Part shown: positions 36,649-46,831 of the stretch, one piece after another
Numbering within the stretch: the first letter of the stretch is position 1
How the letters are laid out: each line of letters starts with the position of its first letter
Assembly: GCA_965213775.1 (NCBI GenBank)
Contig: CBDCAC010000004.1
Coordinates: 496,001 to 560,000, forward strand
Length of the DNA stretch: 64,000 nt
Direction of reading: 5' to 3'
Origin: Lichenicoccus sp965213775
GTDB taxonomy: Bacteria; Pseudomonadota; Alphaproteobacteria; Acetobacterales; Acetobacteraceae
Made by a program: the position numbers and the translations under genes
Notes under the pieces: model-generated
What the model was told of the DNA's origin: nothing
The model's input: the letters and a program-made list of their open reading frames with translations, nothing else
Database searches by the model: none

Positions 36649-37419
36649 TCAGCCCTCGATGTAGCTGAGGCAGGCCATGCGGGCCTCCGCCTGGGACGCG
36701 AACCGCCGGCGGCTCAGCAGTTCGGCTTCCAGCGTCGAGAAGAAGCTTTCGGCCATGGCATTGTCATAGGCGTCACTTACAGATCCCGTCGACGGACGAA
36801 CGCCAGCCTCGCCGCAGCGCTTGCCGAACGCCACGGATGTGTATTGGCTGCCCTGGTGGCTGTGGTGAATAACATCCTTGGGGCGCCGCTGGACCACGGC
36901 AGCATCCATTGCATCCAGCACCAGCTCGGCGCGCAGATGGTTCGCCATCGACCAGCCCACGATCTTGCGGCTCCAGGCGTCCAGCACGACCGCCGGATAC
37001 AGGAACCCGGCCGCCGTCGGCACATAGGTGATGTCGGCCACCCAGAGCTGGTTCGGCGCCGATGCGATGAAGTTGCGATCAACCAGATCCGGCGCCGGCC
37101 GGGCGTCCTTGTCACGTCGCGTGGTCGTTGGGCCACCATGCCGATGGCTGGCGCCCAACAGTCCGGCCTGCTGCATCAGCCGCGCGATCCGCTTGCGGCC
37201 ATGTCGCTCGCCTCGGGCCTGCAGATCGGCATGCACGCGTGGCGCTCCATATGTCTGACGCGACGTCACGTGCACGGCCCGAACCCGTTTCAGCAAAGCC
37301 TCATCGGCGACGGTGTGAGCCGATGGCGGCCGATGGATCCAAGCATGGTAGCCCGCCCTGGACACTCCGAGCACGCGCGCCATGGTGGCGATGGGAAAGC
37401 AGGCCTGGTTCGTGCTCAT
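36649..37419 (-). pseudogene. IS3-family transposase orfB with lost catalytic Asp and premature stop
   Basis: A 256-residue integrase-type transposase subunit: HTH_21-like YGAPRVHADLQARG, then the DDE core with the first Asp in LWVADITYVPT and Glu in DNAMAESFFSTLEAELL. The usual HSDxGSQY block reads HSHQGSQYTS, so the second catalytic Asp is His. The C-terminus stops at SYIEG where WYNPRRLH normally follows; the next codons (YNPKRLH) are still there, so Trp became TGA. Both changes predict an inactive enzyme. The start overlaps orfA as ATGA. Confidence 0.85.
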
Positions 37420-37739
37420 GAACCGGAAGAGCTCGACGGCACCGCGCCGGTCTCTCGTGCAAACCAGGCCGCGGCTTTTGAGAGAATGTCGCGCTCCACT
37501 CGAAGCTGCTTGTTCTCACGCCGCAGCCGGGCCAACTCGTCTCGCTCGGACCCTGCCAGACCAGGGATCGTCTCCTCCCGTCTGCCCTCCTGCTTGTCGG
37601 CCGCTGCCACCCACGCGCCGATCGACTGCGCCGTCGGCTCGAACTCCCGGGAAAGATCCTCAGGAGATCGTCCAGCGCGGACCAGGTCGATCATCTGACG
37701 GCGGAACTCAGGCGAATATGGTGGGCGGGTCTTCGGCAT
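37416..37739 (-). CDS. IS3-family transposase orfA
   Basis: A 107-residue HTH protein of IS3 elements: MPKTRPPYSPEFRRQMIDLV, GRSPEDLSREFEPT and the leucine-rich ELARLRRENKQLRVERDIL coiled coil used for dimerisation, ending AAAWFARETG. In active IS3 elements it is fused to orfB by a frameshift to make the transposase. Here orfB is defective, so this gene is probably only residual. The frame could start 12 residues earlier, but MPKTRPPYS is the normal family start. Confidence 0.85.
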   Translation of the reverse strand: MPKTRPPYSPEFRRQMIDLVRAGRSPEDLSREFEPTAQSIGAWVAAADKQEGRREETIPGLAGSERDELARLRRENKQLRVERDILSKAAAWFARETGAVPSSSSGS

Positions 37740-37793
37740 CAGGAGCACCCCTGCTGAAAGCTTCAGGATGCCCACCAGCTTGGGTCAGTCCCA

Positions 37794-37945
37794 GCACCAG
37801 CGGCCGCGGATCTTCAGTTAGGTCCCCTCCACGTATCGGCTGGTCCCGCGGCTGCGCCGCGTATCGTGCCGGCGCTTGCGCAGCGTCTTATCCATTACCG
37901 GCAGCAGCTTTGTCTCCCAGTCCCGAACGGCCTCGCGGAGGTCGG
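37794..37945 (-). pseudogene. IS6-family transposase remnant (middle part)
   Basis: Read leftward, this stretch gives VRDWETKLLPVMDKTLRKRR, HDTRRSRGTSRYVEGT, a stop, and LKIRGRWCW, equivalent to the segment just before the first catalytic Asp of IS6 transposases (usually YVDETYLKVRGRW). It overlaps in content with the copy at 36050-36592 but differs in sequence, so two different IS6-like copies flank the IS3 element. Confidence 0.6.
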
Positions 37946-38058
37946 CCACCCGTCATCGGCCGATCGGTCGTCTACCGGATGGCCGGGGAGATCGGCTATA
38001 TCGCCTCCAACGCCTGGCGAGCCGGACTGTGCGCCGCTACCGAGAGTGCCACCACATC

Positions 38059-39654
38059 ATGCCCACCCTCTCTCTCGCCGAGCCGGCGGCCAAGGCACGA
38101 TCGCGCACCGAGGAGGTCGCAGCACTCGTCTGCCTGCTCTACCTCCTGGCCTGCGCCGCACTGGTGCAAACGCACGCGGGCGTCGTCGTCTACCCGCTCG
38201 ACGACACCTACATCCACATGGCGCTCGGCCGCACCCTCGCCAGCAGCGGAGTCTGGGGCGTGCAGCCGAGCGACTGGAGTGCCGCCTCCTCCTCGCCGCT
38301 CTATACCCTGACGCTGGCCGGGCTGTGGCTGCTGTGGCCGACGTCGCGGCTCAACTTCACCTTCGCGCCGCTCATCCTCAACATGGCCGTGGGAGTGGCG
38401 CTGCTCTACCGCCTGCGCCGCTCGGTCGGCGCCATGGCGCTGCTCTTCCTCGCCGGTCCGCTGGTCGCCCTTACGCTGCTCGGCATGGAACACCTGCTGC
38501 ACATCCTGCTCGTGCTGCCGCTCGCCACCCTGGGCATCGCCGCCCTCTCTCAGCCGCGACCCCGCTACGTCACGCTCGCGCTGCTCACCGTCGCTGCCGT
38601 CGCGTGCCGCTACGAGAGCCTGGTGGTCACCCTGATGCTGTGCGGCTTCTCGCTGCTGCACCGGCGCTGGATCCTGGCAGCCCTGTTCCCGCTCGCATCC
38701 GCCCTGCCGGTCTGCGCCTGCGGGGCGCTCTGGATGGCGCATGGCGGCTGGTTCGAGCCCAACTCGCTGCTGCTCAAGGCGCCGCTGCCACATGGCTCGC
38801 TCGGCCTCGTCGCGCGCGGGATCGTCCATACGCTGAGCCTGAACTTCTACCGCAAGTCCTACCCCTCCGCCGTGACCCTCATCGCCGTCACCACCGTCAC
38901 GGCGCTGCAGACGCTCGGCGCCATCGCGGCCAGCCTGTCGAGCGGCCGAAAGCCCTCCCCTGCGGCCCTGCTCGGCATCCTCGCCGTGGTCTCCAGCGTG
39001 GCGCAGTGCTGCTTCGGCTCGGTCGGCTGGCTGTATCGCTACGAGGCATGGCTGCTCATGCTCGACACCGTCGCCTGCCTGGCACTGCTGCCTGGACCGG
39101 CGATGATCGCCATACTGGCCCTGGCGCTGCTGCCGCGCGCCTACCTGGACACGCGCGACACGCGGACGGCTCCCACCGACCGGCTCTACGAGCACTTCGC
39201 GGCCGCCGACTTCGTCGCGAAGTTCTATCCGCACCGCACCGTCGCGGTGAACGATCTGGGCATCATGGCCTGGTTCTCCCACGCGACGGTGCTCGATGTC
39301 TTCGGCCTCGGCTCGAACGAACCGATCGCGCTGCGAAAGGCGCATGATTACGATGCCGACGCCATCGCGCGATGGACCGCGCGTCGCCACGTCGAGGTCG
39401 CGATCCTGCAGCCGTGCTGGAGCGAGATCACGCGGATCACGCCCGCCTCGTGGCGCCTCGTCGAGACTTGGCAGGTCCCGCGCAACACGGTCTTCTACGA
39501 TCGCACCGTCGGGTTCTACGCGCCGACGCCCGAGGGGGCCGCGATCCTGCGACGCGACCTCGCCTCGTTCCAGACCCCGGCCGCGATCCGCCGGACCGTG
39601 CTCGCCGCGAATGCGGACGCGGCGGCACGGCGAGCGGCGTTCGCCTGTGACTGA
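38059..39654 (+). CDS. polytopic membrane protein, GT-C glycosyltransferase-like
   Basis: Membrane protein of 531 residues with about nine to ten hydrophobic segments in the first 380 residues and a soluble C-terminal domain (about 385-531). The first periplasmic loop has VVYPLDDTYIHMALGRTLA, where paired acidic residues after helix 1 are typical of GT-C lipid-linked-sugar glycosyltransferases, and the periplasmic C-terminal domain fits. No named family is recognised. It stands alone and begins about 110 bases from an IS6 fragment, so its native promoter may have been replaced. Confidence 0.65.
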   Translation: MPTLSLAEPAAKARSRTEEVAALVCLLYLLACAALVQTHAGVVVYPLDDTYIHMALGRTLASSGVWGVQPSDWSAASSSPLYTLTLAGLWLLWPTSRLNFTFAPLILNMAVGVALLYRLRRSVGAMALLFLAGPLVALTLLGMEHLLHILLVLPLATLGIAALSQPRPRYVTLALLTVAAVACRYESLVVTLMLCGFSLLHRRWILAALFPLASALPVCACGALWMAHGGWFEPNSLLLKAPLPHGSLGLVARGIVHTLSLNFYRKSYPSAVTLIAVTTVTALQTLGAIAASLSSGRKPSPAALLGILAVVSSVAQCCFGSVGWLYRYEAWLLMLDTVACLALLPGPAMIAILALALLPRAYLDTRDTRTAPTDRLYEHFAAADFVAKFYPHRTVAVNDLGIMAWFSHATVLDVFGLGSNEPIALRKAHDYDADAIARWTARRHVEVAILQPCWSEITRITPASWRLVETWQVPRNTVFYDRTVGFYAPTPEGAAILRRDLASFQTPAAIRRTVLAANADAAARRAAFACD

Positions 39655-39779
39655 CCCGCGAGCTCTCCCGCCCGCCGCCGCCGCCTCAAACCGCCTGCAG
39701 CGGCCCGCCGGTCGAGCATCGCGTGCTCATCGGCATCTCTGGCGACGCGGCGCAGGAATCGGCGGCTGCGTCGGCGGCA

Positions 39780-40427
39780 TCATCGGCCTCCCGCATCCGC
39801 GCGCGCGGCCTCCTGGCCGTCGGCGAGGCACGTCTGCTTGCTCGCGTAGAACGGGTAGGCATAGTTCGTCCCCGCGGCCTCGTGCGAGACGATCGTCTTC
39901 ACCGGAACGTTGTGGTCGTAGATGTTCCTGACATGGACGTCGAAGCCGTTGTCGTGGAGCATCTTCGCCTCGACCGCCGGCGAGAACGACGCCGTGCAGC
40001 CTCCCTCCGAGGCCGCGACGAACCAGCGTCGTGGGCCCAGCGTCGCGTCCGCCGGCGCTTCGGCCGCCTCCGCACCCTGCGCGCCGCCTGTCGGGACCGG
40101 CCTGAGATCGATGAGCGGCGCCACGAACCTGCCGTTCGCAGCCGGCCCGGGACCGGCGGCCTGTATCACGACCGCGGTGGTGCGGAACCGCTCCAGCACG
40201 CTCAGCCTCTCGCCGATCTGCAGGTCCTGGCAGCCTCCACGGCCCGCGAGGTCCAGATCCGCCGCGTCCGGCTTCTCGCGATGCGTCCGGCTGTTGCCGC
40301 CACGCAGGGTCAGCACGGCGAGCGCCTCGGAAGAGCTGCACATGATGCCGGGCGCGGCAACCACCGCCTCCTCCGCCTCGGCGAGCGAAGAATACCACAA
40401 GCAGCCCAAACTCATCATAAAGTACAT
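39780..40427 (-). CDS. exported protein of unknown function
   Basis: Protein of about 215 residues with a signal-peptide-like start (MYFMMSLGCLWYSSLAEAEE). It contains LTLRGGNSRTHREKPDAADL, a central alanine/proline-rich linker (GGAQGAEAAEAPADAT), and SEGGCTASFSPAVEAKMLHD, VKTIVSHEAAGTNYAYPFYA. Several cysteines are present, consistent with disulfides. An upstream ATG at 40469 would spoil the signal peptide. It converges with the GT-C-like gene. No family is recognised. Confidence 0.55.
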   Translation of the reverse strand: MYFMMSLGCLWYSSLAEAEEAVVAAPGIMCSSSEALAVLTLRGGNSRTHREKPDAADLDLAGRGGCQDLQIGERLSVLERFRTTAVVIQAAGPGPAANGRFVAPLIDLRPVPTGGAQGAEAAEAPADATLGPRRWFVAASEGGCTASFSPAVEAKMLHDNGFDVHVRNIYDHNVPVKTIVSHEAAGTNYAYPFYASKQTCLADGQEAARADAGGR

Positions 40428-40725
40428 TCGTAGCAAAGCAGTTCGAGCCCCAGTATCGACGTGCGCCATCGACGTGCGCGACGAAGCAGTATGACGTTCT
40501 TCGAGCGTCGTTCAAGCACACGTCATTCGATCGGGCTGCGTTTTCTCGCGCGATGGATCGGCCCGGCGATCGACGGCCCGGGTCGCTGCCGATGCCGGCG
40601 CGCAACGCGCTTCGTGCGATGCGCGCCGCTGGGTCCGCCGCCTGATCCTGGAGAACACGGCTACCGGCGCGGCAGCGAGAGTCTCTATCGGCCCGATCCG
40701 CCAGACAGGGGGCCGGCCCTCAGGT

Positions 40726-40759
40726 CAGCAGGCCAGCAGGCCAGCAGGCCAGCAGCAGG
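40726..40759. repeat. tandem 8-bp repeat (CAGCAGGC) in a gene-free stretch
   Basis: Three perfect and one partial copies of CAGCAGGC just downstream of the small exported gene at 40776. The surrounding 40428-40775 region holds no supported gene. The unit length is not a multiple of three, so copy-number change would not matter for coding. Confidence 0.85.
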
Positions 40760-40775
40760 ATATCGATCCCGAGCC

Positions 40776-41141
40776 CTACAGGTGGGTGTCTTCCTGACCC
40801 GACACGGCCGGAGGCTGGTCACCGGGAGCCATCTTACCCGGTGCGGTCGCATGCTCGGTGTCGTAGGCGGTCGCCTTCTTCTCGTAGGGACCTTTCACAC
40901 CTGGGTGCTCCTGATCGTACAGGGCCGCCTTCTGCCGAGCTTCCTTGCGATATCTGTGTCGGACATACATGCCGGTCGCACAGCCTCCGACCGCGCCCAG
41001 GACGCCATGATGCGCGACATGGCCTCCCACCGCTCCCACCGCACCGTATTTCACACAGCCTCCCGGTTCCGCTCGTGCGGGAGCCAGCGAGCCGGCCATC
41101 AGGATACCGACCACCGCCAGAGTGAGCTTCCTGTGCTTCAT
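40776..41141 (-). CDS. small exported glycine-rich protein
   Basis: Protein of 121 residues with a clear signal peptide (KLTLAVVGILMAGSLAPARA, cleavage after ARA). The mature part starts with a glycine-zipper-like segment (YGAVGAVGGHVAHHGVLGAV ... GG) with two cysteines, then a basic stretch VRHRYRKEARQ and a hydrophilic tail (ATAPGKMAPGDQPP). Glycine-zipper proteins often associate with the envelope. The 5' leader contains a GCCAGT repeat. Transcribed divergently from the chemoreceptor. The function is unknown. Confidence 0.75.
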   Translation of the reverse strand: MKHRKLTLAVVGILMAGSLAPARAEPGGCVKYGAVGAVGGHVAHHGVLGAVGGCATGMYVRHRYRKEARQKAALYDQEHPGVKGPYEKKATAYDTEHATAPGKMAPGDQPPAVSGQEDTHL

Positions 41142-41153
41142 ATCATCCTCATT

Positions 41154-41177
41154 GCCAGTGCCAGTGCCAGTGCCAGC
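41154..41177. repeat. tandem 6-bp repeat (GCCAGT) in the leader of the small exported gene
   Basis: Three perfect GCCAGT units and a fourth ending GCCAGC lie 12-36 bases upstream of the start codon at 41141. Length changes here could alter ribosome-site spacing or promoter spacing; no second allele is available to test this. Confidence 0.8.
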
Positions 41178-41388
41178 CGGGCGGGCGGCCGCTCCTTCGA
41201 CTACACCATGTCGATGCCCCGCAACAGGGCGGCAAATATCGGGAAACGCGGTCGAAGCGGCCGTCGCTCGGCGACATCCTCGTCACCGGCGGGACCGTCG
41301 TTTACCTTGCATAAAGGAGTTCGCCTTAGTCTGGCACGACCAACTATCCGCCGACCAGCGGCGGAAGTGGGTGTCCAGGGAGATCAAC

Positions 41389-43068
41389 GTGCGACCGTCG
41401 CGCGACTGGCTTACGATACAGACCAAGACGCTCGCGGCGTTCGGCATCGTGCTGGCGCTGGTTTGCGGCCTCGGCGTAACGGCGCTGGATCGATTGGCCG
41501 CGATCGACCGCCGCGCCGCCGACATACGCGACCACTGGCTTCCCAGCACCGGTGTCCAGAGCCAGATCCTGAGCGCGATCCAGCAGATACGCCTGCAGGA
41601 GGCGCGCTACTCGCTCGCCCTCACCGAGGGCGACCGCCAGCAGATCAAGCAGGGGATCGTGGGCGAAACCGGCGCCCTGGCTCGCCTCCGTGCGGATTAT
41701 GAGCGCGTCATCCTCCGCGGTACTGCCGATGAGAAGTTCATGCACGATTTCGATCGCACCTGGGCGTCCCACGGGGCCGTGGTCGCCCGCGACATGGGGC
41801 CCGCCGGGGATCCGGAGAACCTGTTCAGCGACGAGGAGAACCAGAGCTACGGCGCTGCCTACGACGCCGCGAGATCGGACCTGGACTTCAATCTGCAGGA
41901 AGGACGTCGCGCGGCGAGCCTGGGAGCTGCGATCTACGAACCGACCAAGCACGTGGTGCTTGCCGTCCTCTGCGCGACCATCGCCATCTGCGTGGTCCTC
42001 GCCATCGCCATCGTGAGGAACGTATCGCTTCCGATCCGCCGGATGACACAGGCCATGCGACGTCTCGCGGCTCGGGAGATGGACACGGACGTTCCCGATC
42101 GCGGGCGCCGCGACGAGGTAGGCGGGATGGCCTCGGCCGTCCAGGTCTTCAAGGGCATCATGATCGAGCGCGACAGGCTCAACGCCGAGCAGGAACGCGA
42201 GAGCGGCATTCGCACCCGCAAGGTGGAGCGGATCGAGCAGCTCCTGCACCGGTTCGAGTCTCAGGCCGGCGCGATGACCGGCCTGCTCGCCGGCGCATCG
42301 TCCGAGCTCGAGGCGACCGCGCGCGGCATGACGGCGTCGGCAGAGCAGACGGACCGACAGGCCGTCGAGGTCGCCTCCGCCGCCGCGGTCGCGGGCTCCG
42401 GCGTCCAGACGGTCGCCGCCGCCGCGGAGCAGCTGACCGCCTCGGTCGCGGAGATCTCGCGCCAGATCGAGGAATCCTCGGCGATGACGGGACGTGCGGT
42501 CGCGGGCGCGCGACGAACGGACGAGACGGTCGGCGCGCTCGCAGGATCGGCGGACAGGATCGGCCGCGTCGTGGAACTGATCACGCGGATCGCCGGTCAG
42601 ACGAACCTGCTGGCGCTGAACGCGACGATCGAGGCGGCCCGGGCGGGGGACGCGGGAAAGGGCTTCGCGGTGGTGGCCTCGGAGGTCAAGGCCCTGGCAT
42701 CCCAGACCTCCGGCGCGACCAACGAGATCGCCTCGCAGGTCAGCGAGATCCAGTCGGCGACGCGCCAGGCGGTCGCCTCGATCAGGGAGATCGCGGCGAT
42801 GATCGAGGGCCTCGGCCATATCGCGGCCGCGATCGCGGGAGCCGTCAAGCAACAGGGCGCCGCCACCCTCGAGATCGCGCGCAACGCGCAGTCGACCGCG
42901 GAGGCGACGGAGACCGTCGCCCGCAACATCACCGGCGTGAGCGTCTCGGCCAAGCAGACCGGCGCGGCGGCGGCTCAGGTGCTCGGCTCGGCGTCCGGGC
43001 TGTCGAGGCAGGCCGACGACCTGTCCGGCGAGGTTGCCGGGTTCCTTCAGGAGATCCGCGCCGCGTGA
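41389..43068 (+). CDS. methyl-accepting chemotaxis protein
   Basis: Chemoreceptor of about 559 residues. An N-terminal helix (TLAAFGIVLALVCGLGVTAL) is followed by a four-helix-bundle-type sensor domain (about 35-185), a second helix (VVLAVLCATIAICVVLAIAI), HAMP (about 205-260, LPIRRMTQAMRRLAAREMDT), and a signalling domain whose hairpin tip reads IAGQTNLLALNATIEAARAG. A GTG at 41389 is chosen because AGGGAG lies six bases upstream; longer starts add low-complexity proline-rich residues. No CheW-binding pentapeptide tether is at the C-terminus. No other chemotaxis gene is in the window, so it is an orphan receptor. Confidence 0.93.
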   Translation: MRPSRDWLTIQTKTLAAFGIVLALVCGLGVTALDRLAAIDRRAADIRDHWLPSTGVQSQILSAIQQIRLQEARYSLALTEGDRQQIKQGIVGETGALARLRADYERVILRGTADEKFMHDFDRTWASHGAVVARDMGPAGDPENLFSDEENQSYGAAYDAARSDLDFNLQEGRRAASLGAAIYEPTKHVVLAVLCATIAICVVLAIAIVRNVSLPIRRMTQAMRRLAAREMDTDVPDRGRRDEVGGMASAVQVFKGIMIERDRLNAEQERESGIRTRKVERIEQLLHRFESQAGAMTGLLAGASSELEATARGMTASAEQTDRQAVEVASAAAVAGSGVQTVAAAAEQLTASVAEISRQIEESSAMTGRAVAGARRTDETVGALAGSADRIGRVVELITRIAGQTNLLALNATIEAARAGDAGKGFAVVASEVKALASQTSGATNEIASQVSEIQSATRQAVASIREIAAMIEGLGHIAAAIAGAVKQQGAATLEIARNAQSTAEATETVARNITGVSVSAKQTGAAAAQVLGSASGLSRQADDLSGEVAGFLQEIRAA

Positions 43069-43115
43069 CGCGGCGTCGGGACCCCTCTCGTACCGACGGC
43101 TTGACTGACCGTCAG

Positions 43116-43236
43116 GAGGCAAGGCTGGGCTCTGCCCAGACCCGCCAAAGGCCAGGCCTTTGGAAACCAATTTAAATTAATCGGATTCTCAAGGCTTCGC
43201 CTTGAGCGGGTCCAGGGCAGAGCCCTGGCGCCTGGC
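43116..43236. repeat. palindromic intergenic repeat, copy 1 (full, inverted ends)
   Basis: The two ends are inverted copies sharing GGGCTCTGCCC and GACCCGC; the centre is AATTTAAATT. The whole can fold into a long hairpin between the chemoreceptor and the next gene. Related copies lie at 51681-51748 and 53893-54009. It may act as a terminator or be a MITE-like element. The rest of the gap 43069-43446 has no gene. Confidence 0.75.
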
Positions 43237-43446
43237 TCACATGCAGAGGCCGTCGGTATCAGGCAGCAGGCGATGCCAAAGCCCACGACGCGGCGCTGCC
43301 TGTATTCGTGATCGAGCGGTTTGCATCCGTTGCGCGAGCAGCTTGACTTGACGAATACGAGCCGCCGCAGAGAAACCGCCTGCCGGCGAGGATGTTGTGC
43401 ACCCCGTTACTGGCTCAGTCGATCCGATCGACAGATGAGGATGCGC

Positions 43447-44379
43447 ATGGCAACCAAGATCATCGCCGCCGGCCTGCTCGGCCTGCTCGGGACCGCCGCG
43501 GCGACGCCGCCGGCGAGCGCCCAGCAGCCGCTGCCGATCCCGACCGCGGCGCAGGCCCAGCAGGCCGACACCCGACAGGGCAGCTTCGTCGTGCTGAACG
43601 GCGCCAAGATCTTCTACCAGATGTCCGGACAGGGGACGCCGCTGCTGCTGATCCACGGCTTCCCGCTCTCGGGCGAGCTGTTCCAGGGTCAGCTCTCCGG
43701 CCTCAGCAGCCAGTTCCAGGTGATCACGCCGGACCTGCGCGGCTTCGGCAAGAGCACGACGCCGAACGCGCAGGGCTCGATCGTCACCTACGCGCACGAC
43801 ATCATCGCGCTGATGGATCACCTGGGCATCAAGAAGGCGATCATCGGCGGCCACTCGATGGGCGGGCAGGTCACGCTCGAGCTGTATCGCGAGGCGCCGG
43901 AGCGCTTCCTGGGCATGATCCTGATCGATACCAACGCGATGCCGGCCTCGATCGTGGAACAGGCGGAGTTTCCGGCGTTCGGCGCGCAGGCGGCCAGCCT
44001 GGGTGTGCCGTCGATCGTCTCCACCATCACCCCGCAGATGCTGACTGGGCTGGAGCGGCTGCTGGTTCCGACCGCCACCACCGAGATGATGGACATCCTG
44101 GCCGAAGGGTCGGTGGCCGGCGTGCAGGGTGGCGGCCAGGCGCTGGCGACCCGTGCCGACTACACCGCGGAGCTTCCGGGGATCGCCGTGCCGACCCTGG
44201 TGCTGGTCGGTCTCGACGATCCGATCTACGCGCTCGAGATCAGCGAGATGCTTCACGCGGCGATCCCGTCCTCCTCCCTGGGCATCATTCCCGAGGCCGA
44301 GCATGCCAGCATCTATCAGCAGCCGGACTACGCCAACTTCCTGATCCGGCAGTGGGCGGCGCAGGTTCCGGCGCAGTAG
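43447..44379 (+). CDS. exported alpha/beta hydrolase
   Basis: Hydrolase of about 310 residues with a signal peptide (AAGLLGLLGTAAATPPASAQ). The fold marks are LLLIHGFPLSG (HG oxyanion region), nucleophile elbow GGHSMGG, VLVGLDDPIYA (acid) and PEAEHASIYQQP (His). Three ATGs lie in frame; 43447 is chosen for ATGAGG six bases upstream. Epoxide hydrolases, haloperoxidase-like esterases and lactonases share this pattern, so the substrate is open. It converges with the iol operon end, 9 nt apart. Confidence 0.88.
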   Translation: MATKIIAAGLLGLLGTAAATPPASAQQPLPIPTAAQAQQADTRQGSFVVLNGAKIFYQMSGQGTPLLLIHGFPLSGELFQGQLSGLSSQFQVITPDLRGFGKSTTPNAQGSIVTYAHDIIALMDHLGIKKAIIGGHSMGGQVTLELYREAPERFLGMILIDTNAMPASIVEQAEFPAFGAQAASLGVPSIVSTITPQMLTGLERLLVPTATTEMMDILAEGSVAGVQGGGQALATRADYTAELPGIAVPTLVLVGLDDPIYALEISEMLHAAIPSSSLGIIPEAEHASIYQQPDYANFLIRQWAAQVPAQ

Positions 44380-44388
44380 GGACCCGGC

Positions 44389-45885
<1,497 letters not shown>

Positions 45886-45907
45886 GTCCGAATTCCTTTG
45901 AGCGTCG

Positions 45908-46705
45908 TCAGTACGGCAGATGCGCCTGGTCCGGATCCATCGTGAACCTCCACGATCGGCGCGGACCGGCCATCACGTTGAGGTAGTAGAGGTCGAAGCC
46001 GTGCGGCGCGCCGACAGGATGATAGCCTCTCGGCACCAGTACGACATCCCGGTCCGCGACCGCCATCGTCTCGTCGAGGCTGCCGTCCCTGGTGTAGACG
46101 CGCTGCAGCGCGAAGCCGGAACCGCGTCGCAGGCGATGGTAGTAGGTCTCTTCCAGGTAGGTCTCACGGGGGAAGTCGTCGGTGTCGTGCTTGTGCGGCG
46201 GGTAGCTCGACCAGTGGCCGCCCGGCGTCACCACCTCGACCACCAGCAGCGTCCCGGCATCCGCGGTATCGGGGAGTATGTTGCGCACGTACCGGGTGTT
46301 GGTGCCGGTGCCGCGCACCAGCTCGCCGGCATCGTCCGGTCCGATCAGGCGCGGCTCGCGCCCATCCGCCGCCGGCGAGGCGCAGACCGCCAGCTCCACC
46401 GCGCCGACCGCGCGCACGCAATACGCGGTATGGGGCGGGATGTAGACCGCGTGCGGACCCGCCTCGAACGGATCGGCGCGACCGCCGATCACGCCGAAAT
46501 CGACCCCGCCGGCGGACACTTCCGCCGAGCCGCGCACCAGCACCAGGCACAGCTCGCGGCCGTCACCCTCTCGCCTGATCACGTCGTCCGCCAGCAGGTC
46601 CAGCAGCTCGAAGCCGACGAAGCGCCAGCCGGCACTCTGCGGGGTGATGCGATGCACCACGCGGTCCGCGCCGGGGACGCTCGGATGGACGAGCAGCCGC
46701 GACAT
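45908..46705 (-). CDS. iolB: 5-deoxy-glucuronate isomerase
   Basis: IolB of 265 residues, cupin-fold isomerase converting 5-deoxy-glucuronate to 2-deoxy-5-keto-gluconate. Marks include YIPPHTAYCVRA, the family-specific NILPDTADAGTLLVVEVVTP, and the metal-binding HWSSYPPHKHD block, followed by LEETYYHRLRRGSGFALQRV and VPRGYHPVGAPHGFDLYYLN with further metal-binding His. Length is normal for the family. The start overlaps the iolE remnant stop by one base (TGATG), so translation is coupled to that remnant frame. Confidence 0.95.
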   Translation of the reverse strand: MSRLLVHPSVPGADRVVHRITPQSAGWRFVGFELLDLLADDVIRREGDGRELCLVLVRGSAEVSAGGVDFGVIGGRADPFEAGPHAVYIPPHTAYCVRAVGAVELAVCASPAADGREPRLIGPDDAGELVRGTGTNTRYVRNILPDTADAGTLLVVEVVTPGGHWSSYPPHKHDTDDFPRETYLEETYYHRLRRGSGFALQRVYTRDGSLDETMAVADRDVVLVPRGYHPVGAPHGFDLYYLNVMAGPRRSWRFTMDPDQAHLPY

Positions 46706-46797
46706 CAGCGACCCGCCTCGGAACCGCCGACGCGAAGGCGCTCGGGCATGTCGTCGTCGGACCAGGTAATCGGGTTGATGCCGATGCGGATGGTCAT
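46705..46797 (-). pseudogene. iolE: inosose dehydratase iolE, reduced to a short 5' stump
   Basis: An ATG 34 bases after iolD opens MTIRIGINPITWSDDDMPE, the conserved IolE N-terminus (normally followed by LGGDTPLETCL and about 270 more residues). Here it jumps to RLRVGGSEAGR and stops at the iolB start. Nearly all of the (beta/alpha)8 barrel, its metal ligands and the catalytic residues are gone. This is an internal deletion, apparently keeping the reading frame up to the native stop region. Without IolE the pathway cannot dehydrate 2-keto-myo-inositol unless another copy exists. Confidence 0.85.
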
Positions 46798-46831
46798 GAG
46801 GTCCTTTCCCGGCGCATCGGCCGGCGGTGAT

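Larger units (their letters stand above)
36593..37793 (-). mobile_element. IS3-family element, about 1.2 kb, inactive
   Basis: A two-gene IS3-type unit (orfA 37416-37739, orfB 36649-37419) bounded by weak inverted ends: TGAGGTTGCCCC at 36593 and GGGTCAGTCCCA ending 37793 (reverse complement TGGGACTGACCC, 8 of 12 identical). No target duplication is visible. Both flanks are IS6-like transposase fragments. The left 29 bases occur again alone at 16110-16138. The boundaries are estimates from the end repeats. Confidence 0.7.

Noticed and set aside
37996..39390. A long minus-strand frame opposite the GT-C-like gene
   Set aside because: It is glutamine/arginine/glycine-rich and lacks structure, whereas the plus frame has regular membrane segments.
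41344..43170. A 600-codon minus-strand frame opposite the chemoreceptor
   Set aside because: The plus frame is a textbook chemoreceptor with signalling tip; the antisense is its shadow.
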